From an uncultured Eubacterium sp. (GTDB lineage Bacteria; Bacillota; Clostridia; Lachnospirales; Lachnospiraceae), in the NCBI GenBank assembly GCA_910584595.1, contig CAJUBQ010000108.1:1-14925 (forward strand): DNA of 14,925 nucleotides. Direction: 5' to 3'. Below the pieces are notes generated by a model, which did no database searches, had not been told where the DNA came from, and was given only the letters and a program-made list of their open reading frames with translations. Position 1 is the first letter of the stretch; each line of letters begins with the position of its first letter. Made by a program: the position numbers and the translations under genes. This document shows, piece by piece, positions 1-5,995 of this stretch.

Positions 1-63
1 AATAAAACTATGTATATAACTCTAAAATTTATGGTGTTAAATCCTAAAGACGGGATGATAGAG

Positions 64-86
64 TTTATATGATTTTTTCATATAAA
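64..86. repeat. 9-bp perfect inverted repeat upstream of mazEF promoter
   Basis: TTTATATGA (64-72) and TCATATAAA (78-86) are exact reverse complements separated by five T residues. The second arm ends four bases before the -35 box at 91. The stem is AT-only apart from one G-C pair, so it is a poor intrinsic terminator. It could be an extra protein-binding site for the toxin-antitoxin promoter or a weak end to an upstream transcript. Confidence 0.45.
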
Positions 87-90
87 GTCG

Positions 91-119
91 TTGACAATGT
101 ATATACTAATGTATATACT
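91..119 (+). promoter_or_regulatory. mazEF sigma-A promoter with tandem operator-like repeat
   Basis: A consensus TTGACA (91-96) is followed after exactly 17 bases by TATACT (114-119). Overlapping it is a perfect 12-base tandem repeat, AATGTATATACT at 96-107 and again at 108-119. Each copy contains the palindrome GTATATAC (99-106 and 111-118), so the palindromes sit 12 bases apart and cover the spacer and the -10 box. MazE-type antitoxins bind palindromes in their own promoter, with or without toxin, to repress it. I infer that this repeat is the autoregulatory operator. Confidence 0.8.
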
Positions 120-144
120 TAATGCAAGGATGGAGGATGATTTT

Positions 145-390
145 ATGCAGGCAATGATTCAAAAATGGGGAAATTCACAGGGGATAAGAATACCAAAAGC
201 ATTTCTTGAAGCATTGGGAATGGCGGAAAATGATCTTGTGGAACTTCATAGAGTTGATGATAATATTATGATTACAAAAGTGAAAGAGAAAAAAGAACTT
301 ACATTGGAAAATATATTCAAAGATTATGATGGAGAATATGTTGCAGAGGAATTTGACTGGGGTTCTCCTGTTGGGAAGGAAGTGCGGTAA
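145..390 (+). CDS. mazE: MazE-type (AbrB/SpoVT fold) antitoxin
   Basis: This 81-residue protein opens with QKWGNSQGIRIPKAFLEALG, the typical swapped-hairpin AbrB/MazE DNA-binding fold (about residues 5-45). An acidic, probably disordered tail follows (DYDGEYVAEEFDW, about residues 60-75), the part that wraps and inhibits MazF in characterised pairs. The reading frame is open back to a TTG at 91, but that codon is the -35 box of the promoter. The real start is the ATG at 145, eight bases after GGAGG (132-136). The stop codon overlaps the toxin start in TAATG, which couples translation of the two genes. The protein is expected to be labile and to act with MazF as promoter repressor. Confidence 0.9.
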   Translation: MQAMIQKWGNSQGIRIPKAFLEALGMAENDLVELHRVDDNIMITKVKEKKELTLENIFKDYDGEYVAEEFDWGSPVGKEVR

Positions 391-716
391 TGTATCATCC
401 AAAACAGGGAGATATTGTATTATGGGATTTTAGTCCACAATCAGGAAATGAACAGGCAGGAAGAAGACCGGGAGTAGTTATTAGTAACGAACAATTTTTT
501 ATGAGGACTAAATTTGCTTTGGTGTGTCCAATTTCGAATACAGGCAATAAGTTTCCATTGCATATTCCCTTGGACAATAGAACAAAAACAACAGGTATGA
601 TATTGACAGAACATATGAAGTGTTTGGATGTAATCAGTAGAAATATTCAGTTTGTGGAGAAAATGCCGGAAGATTTGTCAGAGAAGATTCTGGCATATGT
701 AAAAGCATTTTTCTGA
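390..716 (+). CDS. mazF: MazF/PemK-family mRNA interferase toxin
   Basis: This 108-residue protein is full length for the family. It begins with the hallmark GDIVLWDFSPQSGNEQAG and then RRPGVVIS. By alignment from memory with E. coli MazF, Arg26 corresponds to catalytic Arg29, and Ser49 in CPISNT lies where E. coli has Thr52. MazF toxins are sequence-specific, ribosome-independent endoribonucleases that halt growth when free of MazE. The start codon overlaps the antitoxin stop by one base, and the antitoxin's 3' end (GGGAAGGAAG, about 373-382) can serve as ribosome binding site. The cleavage sequence cannot be predicted from the protein. The gene looks intact, so the module is probably functional. 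Confidence 0.92.
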   Translation: MYHPKQGDIVLWDFSPQSGNEQAGRRPGVVISNEQFFMRTKFALVCPISNTGNKFPLHIPLDNRTKTTGMILTEHMKCLDVISRNIQFVEKMPEDLSEKILAYVKAFF

Positions 717-827
717 TGAAGCGGATGTTAACATAACTAAAATCAAAGATCTTCCATTTACATCCTGTAAGGATGCACAAACGATAATATATTAGATCAT
801 GGATCAGATTAGGGGAGGAGATTAACG

Positions 828-1772
828 ATGAATATTACGATTACAGGCAATTTGGGCAGCGGAAAATCAAGTGTGTGCAAGGAGTTGGAAAAATCGGGTT
901 TTACGATCATATCAGCAGGAGATATTTTTCGCCAGATTGCGGAAGAAAAAGGAATGACTGTGCTTGAATTAAACGAAGCTGCAAAAAAGGACCGCAGTAT
1001 TGACGATATGATTGACAACCGCAGTACACAGCTGGGAAAAGAAATGGATCATACGGTATTTGACTCCAGATTGGCGTGGCGCTTTGTAGAAGACAGTTTT
1101 AAGGTATTTTTGCTGGTAGACACGCAGGAAGCAGCAAGACGCGTATTTGAAGGTGTAAGCAGGAATGCGGAAAGTTACAGAAATATAGAGGAGGCAAGAG
1201 CTGGATTAGAAGAGCGGGCAATGCTTGAAAAGGAACGTTTTCATAAGCTGTATGGATTAGATTATTATGACGTATGCAATTATGATCTGGTAATTGAGAG
1301 CACTTATGCGACACCGGAGCAAATTGCACAGGAAATACAAAGGAATTTTGAATTGTATCAGGCGCAGATGTTTTCTACAAAGGTGGAGTTCAATCTGAAA
1401 TGTTTGTTTCCTTCTGTCAAGTACGAAAAGATGGATGCAGATCAGTTTGCTCATGAGCTGGAAAAGGCAAAACAGGATCAGACAATATGTGCGGATGATT
1501 CCCTTTGCCTGATTGAAAAAAACGGACACTATTATCTAAGTAAAGATCATCCCCGTGTATTTGCTGCAATTGCCGCAGGTAAGATTTTTGCGGAAATTAA
1601 AGATATTCAAAGGGATGAGCAGGCGCAGAATACGGTGCAGCAGCTTTCAGAAGAAGACATTGCATGTTATGAACAGGCCGGGCAGTTTCAGTATCAAAGC
1701 AGTCCTTTGAAACGATCTAAAAAGACCGGATATACGGCAGATTTTTCGAGGCTGTTTTGTAAAAAAGACTGA
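828..1772 (+). CDS. Cytidylate kinase-like protein with extra C-terminal domain
   Basis: This is a 314-residue protein. Residues 1 to about 175 form a nucleoside monophosphate kinase fold: Walker A GNLGSGKS (7-14), then SAGDIFRQIAEEKGM (29-43) and an Asp/Arg-rich helix, as in the short archaeal-type CMP kinases (about 180 residues). The family transfers phosphate from ATP to (d)CMP. Residues about 185-300 are additional. Within them, FPSV near 194-197, an acidic helix, and NGHYYLSKDHPRVFAAIAAG (232-251) resemble the ParB/sulfiredoxin-type nucleotide-binding fold, where GHHR is usual; here it reads DHPR. That comparison is mine and unverified. A strong GGGGAGGAG (812-820) precedes the ATG. The gene lies upstream of spoIIR with a 77-base gap. 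The usual bacterial cmk may exist elsewhere, so this may have a specialised role. Confidence 0.75.
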   Translation: MNITITGNLGSGKSSVCKELEKSGFTIISAGDIFRQIAEEKGMTVLELNEAAKKDRSIDDMIDNRSTQLGKEMDHTVFDSRLAWRFVEDSFKVFLLVDTQEAARRVFEGVSRNAESYRNIEEARAGLEERAMLEKERFHKLYGLDYYDVCNYDLVIESTYATPEQIAQEIQRNFELYQAQMFSTKVEFNLKCLFPSVKYEKMDADQFAHELEKAKQDQTICADDSLCLIEKNGHYYLSKDHPRVFAAIAAGKIFAEIKDIQRDEQAQNTVQQLSEEDIACYEQAGQFQYQSSPLKRSKKTGYTADFSRLFCKKD

Positions 1773-1813
1773 GAAATTATTTTGCCTGTATGTTTAAACC
1801 GGAAAAAAGTGGT

Positions 1814-1839
1814 TAACATGAAAATATAGAATCATGTTA
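1814..1839. repeat. 7-bp inverted repeat abutting the spoIIR ribosome binding site
   Basis: TAACATG (1814-1820) and CATGTTA (1833-1839) are exact reverse complements with a 12-base AT-rich loop. The right arm ends directly before GGAGG (1840-1844) of spoIIR. It could be an operator half-site pair or a weak RNA hairpin near the ribosome binding site. With only seven pairs, chance is a real alternative. Confidence 0.3.
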
Positions 1840-1852
1840 GGAGGAACCGGTG

Positions 1853-2494
1853 ATGCGGGCTTTTTTTCGGAAATATCAGACAATTTTAGAGACCATGTTT
1901 TTATTGCTGTTACTGGCAGGCGGATGCCTGTGGAAATATGAGGAGTATCAGCTGCAGCAGACGCAGCAGGAAATAGCAGAAAAGATTTTGCGTTTTCATG
2001 TGCGCGCGAATAGCGACAGCCGCGCAGATCAGGCGTTAAAGCTGAAAGTGCGGGATGCGGTAGGCGCTTTTATGGAGCAAAAACTGGCAAATGCACAGGA
2101 CAGAGAGCAATGCGGCAGGATTGTACAGGAATATCTGCCGCAAATCATCCATATAGCAGAGCAGACGGTTCGGCAGGAGGGATATACATATGCCGTTACT
2201 GCACAGATGAAAACCGTGGGCTTTCCACAGAAAACATATGGAAATTATACGTTTCCGGCAGGAAATTATGAGGCGCTCAATGTAGTAATCGGAAGTGGAA
2301 AAGGTCAGAACTGGTGGTGTGTGATGTATCCGAATATGTGTTTTCATGGAGCTGTTTATGAGGTAGTGGATGAGGATGCAAAGAAATCTTTGAAAAAAGT
2401 ATTATCAGAAGACGAGTATGACGCTGTGCTCAAAAGTGGTAAGTATCGGGTGCGATTTAAATATCTGGAATTTTTCAATCGATGGATGAAATAA
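1853..2494 (+). CDS. spoIIR: Stage II sporulation protein R (SpoIIR)
   Basis: This 213-residue protein carries the family signatures: RFHVRANSDSRADQALKLKV (about 48-67), and near the C-terminus FPAGNYEALNVVIGSGKGQN followed by WWCVMYPNMCF. A hydrophobic segment at about residues 10-24 is the export signal or anchor. SpoIIR is made in the forespore under sigma-F and secreted into the intermembrane space. There it triggers the protease SpoIIGA to cleave pro-sigma-E in the mother cell. The start is the ATG at 1853, eight bases after GGAGG (1840-1844); an adjacent GTG at 1850 is too close to the ribosome binding site. I could not find a convincing sigma-F promoter. The presence of spoIIR marks the host as a genuine endospore former. 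Confidence 0.95.
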   Translation: MRAFFRKYQTILETMFLLLLLAGGCLWKYEEYQLQQTQQEIAEKILRFHVRANSDSRADQALKLKVRDAVGAFMEQKLANAQDREQCGRIVQEYLPQIIHIAEQTVRQEGYTYAVTAQMKTVGFPQKTYGNYTFPAGNYEALNVVIGSGKGQNWWCVMYPNMCFHGAVYEVVDEDAKKSLKKVLSEDEYDAVLKSGKYRVRFKYLEFFNRWMK

Positions 2495-2578
2495 TTCGGA
2501 ACATCCTTTGAGCGGACTGGGCAACGCTATGGTGAACGAATGGCTAATAGCCGTTCAGCAATGGAAAAGAAGGAAAAG

Positions 2579-3370
2579 ATGAAAAATGTTTTTATAGAAG
2601 GTATTCAGGGAATGGGAAAATCTACCTTGATAAATAGCATTTATGAGAAAGTTCCTGAATTTCATATTTGCAGAGAAGGGGATTACTCGCCCATTGACTT
2701 AGCGTGGTGTACGTGGATGTCGCAGGACGATTATGATACAGTTTTAAAAAAATATACACTTATACAGGATGAAATTAAAAAAAATACGATACGGGAAAAG
2801 GGACATTTTATTGTTGCTTATACAAAGATTATTACAGATATTCCAAATTTCCATAAGGACATGGAAACGTACGAAGTGTATAACGGCAGAAAGACATTCA
2901 ACGATTTCAAAGAGATTGTTTTTTCAAGGTATCAAAGTTTTTCGGAAACAGGATATTTGTTTGAGTGTTCTTTTTTTCAAAATCTTATTGAGAATTTGCT
3001 GCTGTTTTATTTATTGGAAGACGATGAAATTGTCGACTTTTATCGTGACTTGTATGGTTGTCTGAAGAAAGAACAATTTTTATTATTGTATTTATACAGT
3101 GATAAAGTAGAAGATGATATAAAAATGATTCGAAAAGAACGATGTGATCTGTTGGGAAATGAATTATGGTATCAGATGATGCTTGCTTTTTTCATTCATT
3201 CCCCATATGGTCAAAAGTATGGATGCAGTACGTTTGAAGATTTGATAGCCCATTTCAGGCGCAGGCAAAGATTGGAACTGTATATCATAAGGAAAATGAT
3301 TGGCGGCAATGCGGTAATTCTTCCAGCGAAAGAATGGAAAATGGATGCAATTTTGCCGCTTATGAAATAA
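2579..3370 (+). CDS. P-loop NTPase of unknown function, kinase-like
   Basis: This 263-residue protein starts MKNVFIEGIQGMGKSTLINS, with Walker A GIQGMGKST at residues 8-16 on the first beta strand, as in deoxynucleoside and thymidylate kinases. The rest has long amphipathic helices and many aromatics (ETGYLFECSFFQNLIENLL; KKEQFLLLYLYSD) and an RRRQR stretch near the C-terminus. The general order of P-loop, central substrate helices and the strand LLLYLYSD matches small-molecule kinases, but I do not recognise the family and cannot name a substrate. The frame is open upstream to an ATG at 2540. I prefer the ATG at 2579, five codons before the P-loop strand ends, because AAGGA lies just upstream and none precedes 2540. 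It follows spoIIR by 84 bases and converges on the next gene. Confidence 0.65.
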   Translation: MKNVFIEGIQGMGKSTLINSIYEKVPEFHICREGDYSPIDLAWCTWMSQDDYDTVLKKYTLIQDEIKKNTIREKGHFIVAYTKIITDIPNFHKDMETYEVYNGRKTFNDFKEIVFSRYQSFSETGYLFECSFFQNLIENLLLFYLLEDDEIVDFYRDLYGCLKKEQFLLLYLYSDKVEDDIKMIRKERCDLLGNELWYQMMLAFFIHSPYGQKYGCSTFEDLIAHFRRRQRLELYIIRKMIGGNAVILPAKEWKMDAILPLMK

Positions 3371-3388
3371 AAATACGGATGATGTGAA

Positions 3389-4435
3389 TTAATTACCATA
3401 TATTTTTCTGTAATTATATTTTTCAATAGTGTATCCATCCTCGTCACCATCTTCGTTGTATACGCTTTCATAAATATTATCTGTTACCCAAATTTCGTGG
3501 ATGGATTCAGGCACAGCGATTTTATTTAAGCAGTTCTCAATGGTATCGGTGGCTTTTCTTAAGGTGGAATTATGGGTTATTAAAAGAATGTTCTTTTTAG
3601 TGACGGTATCCTTATTCAGTTGTTTAAATTTTTTATCACTGTTACATATAAATTTTTTTAAATAATCAGTCACTCCCTCTTCATTTATACTTATAAAATC
3701 AGATAAAGAAAATCGGGTAGTATCATAGCCTTTAAAGGAAATGATATCATCCCCTGTTTTACAGAAACATAATTCCAATGTATTGTTAAAAGTAAGGTTT
3801 TTGGAACAATCTTCTATTTTCAGATCATTCGATTTGCATTTCTCAAAAAAACTGATACAAAATTCAGCCATATTGTCTACTAAAAAAGGCTTGAATTTTT
3901 TACGGTTTTGAAACACGTAATCTCGGACACAAAGATGATTCTCTTTAGGAGATATAAAAATATGTAACCCTAGAAAAAATGCGTTTATTATTTTTTCTGA
4001 TAAGTTATCTGAAAAATTGGGGATGTATTCTTTTTCTTTGAGATATTGTCTAAATTTTTCCTTGGCTTTCAAAGCGCTGTCATCAAGAGTATTATTCCAA
4101 AAAGAACAGTTAAAACTATGAAACTGTTCCGAGTCTTTTACGGAGGATTTTAAAAATTGGGGATCCGGCATCTGTTTCATTTCAATAGCCATGGTTTCGC
4201 CGTCTTTATTTTTTAAAAGTGCCTCAGGCTGAGGGCAGTCTTTTCTGTCTATATCTAAACATTTCACTAGCTGATAGCATGGATACTTATCTAAGATAAA
4301 ACGCCACATGCCATTAAAATATTCACATTTATCATGTTCCAGGCAGTGTCCGGTTTTCCAAGTTTTTTCTCCTTCGAAGTAAGGACTGGAGCAAGGTAAG
4401 AGTTGCATACATTCCGGTAATAATGTTTCTGTCAT
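3389..4435 (-). CDS. Orphan protein with possible PD-(D/E)xK nuclease core
   Basis: I do not recognise this 348-residue protein. Near the N-terminus, PQPEALLKNKDGETMAIEMK (68-87) has the spacing and hydrophobicity of a PD-(D/E)xK nuclease core: an acidic residue at Glu71, a turn, then a strand ending IEMKQ with Glu85 and Lys87. Upstream are four to six cysteines (CLEHDKC at 31-37, CYQLVKC at 53-59) that could bind a metal or simply be structural. The C-terminal 65 residues contain a strand ILLITHNST and HEIWVTDNIYE. No methyltransferase or other restriction partner is adjacent. The ATG at 4435 is chosen because AAGGA (4449-4445) lies nine bases before it; the TTG at 4444 abuts that site. Base composition is visibly more AT-rich than the neighbouring operons, which suggests acquisition. 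It lies 106 bases downstream of the flavoprotein gene, possibly co-transcribed. Confidence 0.6.
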   Translation of the reverse strand: MTETLLPECMQLLPCSSPYFEGEKTWKTGHCLEHDKCEYFNGMWRFILDKYPCYQLVKCLDIDRKDCPQPEALLKNKDGETMAIEMKQMPDPQFLKSSVKDSEQFHSFNCSFWNNTLDDSALKAKEKFRQYLKEKEYIPNFSDNLSEKIINAFFLGLHIFISPKENHLCVRDYVFQNRKKFKPFLVDNMAEFCISFFEKCKSNDLKIEDCSKNLTFNNTLELCFCKTGDDIISFKGYDTTRFSLSDFISINEEGVTDYLKKFICNSDKKFKQLNKDTVTKKNILLITHNSTLRKATDTIENCLNKIAVPESIHEIWVTDNIYESVYNEDGDEDGYTIEKYNYRKIYGN

Positions 4436-4541
4436 AATAATCAATCCTTCTTTTTTTGGTTAGTAAAGTATGTAACGGTTATGGAGGTAACAAGAGTCTT
4501 TTATAACAGTGCATCGCATACAAAATAACTTTCCATACATC

Positions 4542-5234
4542 TTAGTTCCATGGATGTTTTTTTATTGTCCATCCTTTGGTTTTCCAATAATCGGTATCTG
4601 CATTGTTCCATCCATGCTTTTGCATCAGACACATAAAATAGAAAAAGATTTTTGTTTTTACAGATGGTTTTACATGCTTCTGATTTTTCCTGATTTTTTT
4701 AGCTAATGCGTTGAGTTTTCTTTCGATGTACCGCTTCTTTTTCGAACTCACTCTTTTCCATGAAGTTTCCATTACGGCAGCGCCAAACTGATAAGTTTTT
4801 GCAATGCCCCAAAAGAAAGTACTGTGGGCCATATCCTTGTTTGTGCTTTTTGTTCCGGCACCGGCAGCTGTGGAAATGCAGACAGCTTGTTTGGAAAACA
4901 TTTTTTCTTCCGGACGGTGTACCATCCAGCGCCAGCCATAATGATCGAGCAGCGATTTCATTGCACCTGTGGCATGGTATACATAGACAGGGCTTGCCAG
5001 TATAATGATGTCTGCGTTGTCGAGCGCTTTGGTGATCGGGGATAATTTTTCAAAATGCGGACATTTTGTTTCAGATACGTGAAAACAGGAAGTGCACCCG
5101 ATGCAAAATTCTCCAAAATCTCTTGGAAGAAAGAATTCAGTAATTGTTCCATTCAATTTTTGGGCCAGTGATCTTGCAATATGGCACGTAGAGCCTTGAT
5201 GGCTCTGCCCATGAATAATTGTTATTTTCATCAT
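4542..5234 (-). CDS. Flavodoxin-like NAD(P)H-dependent FMN reductase, iron-sulfur flavoprotein type
   Basis: This is a 230-residue protein of the flavodoxin_2/FMN reductase group. The N-terminal strand and phosphate loop read ITIIHGQSHQGSTCHIA (4-20). A cysteine cluster FCIGCTSCFHVSETKCPH (43-60) gives C-x2-C-x2-C-x7-C at 44, 47, 50 and 58, similar to the 4Fe-4S site of Isf-type iron-sulfur flavoproteins, though the last spacing differs. The strand NADIIILASPVYVYHATGAM (73-92) is the standard flavin-binding segment. The last 60 residues are Lys/Trp-rich. The family uses bound FMN to move electrons from NAD(P)H to quinones, nitro compounds or protein partners; the substrate here is unknown. 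The start is the ATG at 5234, eight bases after GAGGA (5247-5243). A fragment of a regulator lies just upstream. Confidence 0.82.
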   Translation of the reverse strand: MMKITIIHGQSHQGSTCHIARSLAQKLNGTITEFFLPRDFGEFCIGCTSCFHVSETKCPHFEKLSPITKALDNADIIILASPVYVYHATGAMKSLLDHYGWRWMVHRPEEKMFSKQAVCISTAAGAGTKSTNKDMAHSTFFWGIAKTYQFGAAVMETSWKRVSSKKKRYIERKLNALAKKIRKNQKHVKPSVKTKIFFYFMCLMQKHGWNNADTDYWKTKGWTIKKHPWN

Positions 5235-5287
5235 CAAATTTTCCTCGTGTATTATGAGTTGAAAGGTTTGTTTTTATAAGCTTCTGA

Positions 5288-5374
5288 TTAGATGAGGTCA
5301 CGTTCATTTTTAAGAACATCTAGGGTACGGTCCATGTTACGGAAGATGGATAGGAGTTTCTTCAGATCTTTATT
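5288..5374 (-). pseudogene. C-terminal remnant of a MarR-like regulator
   Basis: Read on the minus strand, an open stretch from an in-frame stop at 5377-5375 encodes 28 codons ending in TAA (5290-5288). It contains LLSIFRNMDRTLDVLK followed by NERDLI. This amphipathic helix resembles the C-terminal dimerisation helix of MarR-type regulators. It has no start codon or ribosome binding site, and no recognisable homologous sequence continues upstream in any frame. It sits 54 bases before the flavoprotein gene on the same strand, the usual position of a MarR-type regulator of such reductases. The family assignment is tentative; that it is a protein-coding remnant is more secure. Confidence 0.45.
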
Positions 5375-5557
5375 TTAACATAACACAATATAAAATACTA
5401 TACGGTAAAACCAAAAAGCTCACAAAAAAATGGCATTCTTATTAACAGCGCGTATCATGTTGTCTGACAAAAAATGACTAATCGGGAATTTTTATTTAGA
5501 TAAAACAATTGTTAGTCATAAAAGTATCTGAAAGGATTGTAACATATAGATGAAATT

Positions 5558-5586
5558 TTGACAATTGTAAATTAATATGCTATAAT
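5558..5586 (+). promoter_or_regulatory. Perfect consensus sigma-A promoter in front of a pseudogene
   Basis: TTGACA (5558-5563), a 17-base spacer, and TATAAT (5581-5586) match the consensus at every position, and TGC directly before the -10 box adds an extended -10 element. Transcription would begin near 5593, only a few bases before the ATG at 5597 of the LytTR remnant, leaving no room for a ribosome binding site. The promoter now points at the pseudogene and, if no terminator stops it, at the DUF6765-like operon 400 bases downstream. Confidence 0.8.
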
Positions 5587-5596
5587 ATCTTTCATA

Positions 5597-5784
5597 ATGT
5601 TGCTATCTGCGAAGATGAACCGTTGGCCGCAGTTCGGATGAACGGAGAACGGTTCTGCCGCTGCCATTTCAGTATCCTTGTGAATCTGGAGCATGTCTGG
5701 CGGTTGAATGCATCGTTCTTTTCTGTTTTCCAAGCAACATCGTTTTTGCCTTTCTATATCAGTTCTTGTAAGGAATGGTTATAG
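5597..5784 (+). pseudogene. Collapsed LytTR-family response regulator
   Basis: In one frame, GTT at 5599 onward reads VAICEDEPLAA, the first strand and acidic pocket of a response-regulator receiver domain. After only five intervening residues it reads RCHFSILVNLEHVWRLN, the characteristic C-terminal half of a LytTR DNA-binding domain. About 170 residues between these two landmarks are therefore missing. Other damage is visible: the ATG at 5597 is out of frame with the receiver segment by one base, and after about 5720 the family-like sequence (SKQHRFCLSIS) switches to the next frame. The stop in the first frame is TAG at 5782-5784. LytTR regulators control peptide-signalling and surface functions in Firmicutes; this one cannot be functional. 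A partner histidine kinase is not present. Confidence 0.7.
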
Positions 5785-5881
5785 GTTATTTATATACAGT
5801 TTCGAATTCTTTGTTATTAACGTAAAGGATAAACCGGTTTCTGTCAAGAATTAAGAATGACAAAGTAAGTAAAAAAATGTT

Positions 5882-5905
5882 AAAACAGGAAATGAATCTT
5901 GTTTT
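5882..5905 (+). terminator. Possible weak intrinsic terminator
   Basis: AAAACAGG (5882-5889) pairs with CTTGTTTT (5898-5905) over eight positions including one G-T pair, with an eight-base loop, and runs into further T residues. The stem is AT-rich and most of the T-tract is inside it, so termination would be inefficient. It lies between the LytTR remnant and the next operon. Confidence 0.3.
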
Positions 5906-5995
5906 TCTATCAACATTTTTGGTATGGTGTGTAAAATAAATGCGTAGAAGCAGAAAGTAATTTTTAAATATGCTTTAAAATTAAGGAGGAATGCT

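Larger units (their letters stand above)
5235..5995. other. Gene-poor region holding regulator remnants
   Basis: No intact gene is visible in these 760 bases. They contain, in order: a 27-codon minus-strand fragment of a regulator (5288-5374), an AT-rich stretch (5375-5557), a consensus plus-strand promoter (5558-5586), a collapsed LytTR response regulator (5597-5784), a perfect palindrome AAACCGGTTT (5831-5840), a terminator-like hairpin (5882-5905) and the ribosome binding site of the next gene. The pattern suggests that regulatory genes were lost by deletion here. Confidence 0.7.

Noticed and set aside
91..144. Longer mazE start at TTG 91
   Set aside because: This codon is the -35 box of the promoter; a canonical ribosome binding site points to the ATG at 145.
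725..775. Palindrome ATGTTAACAT (725-734) and hairpin CATCC/GGATG (761-775) after mazF
   Set aside because: Both are short, and the hairpin has no T-tract, so I do not call a terminator or operator.
1781..1850. Sigma-F promoter for spoIIR
   Set aside because: GTATG and GG-rich elements are present but the spacing does not fit the sigma-F consensus.
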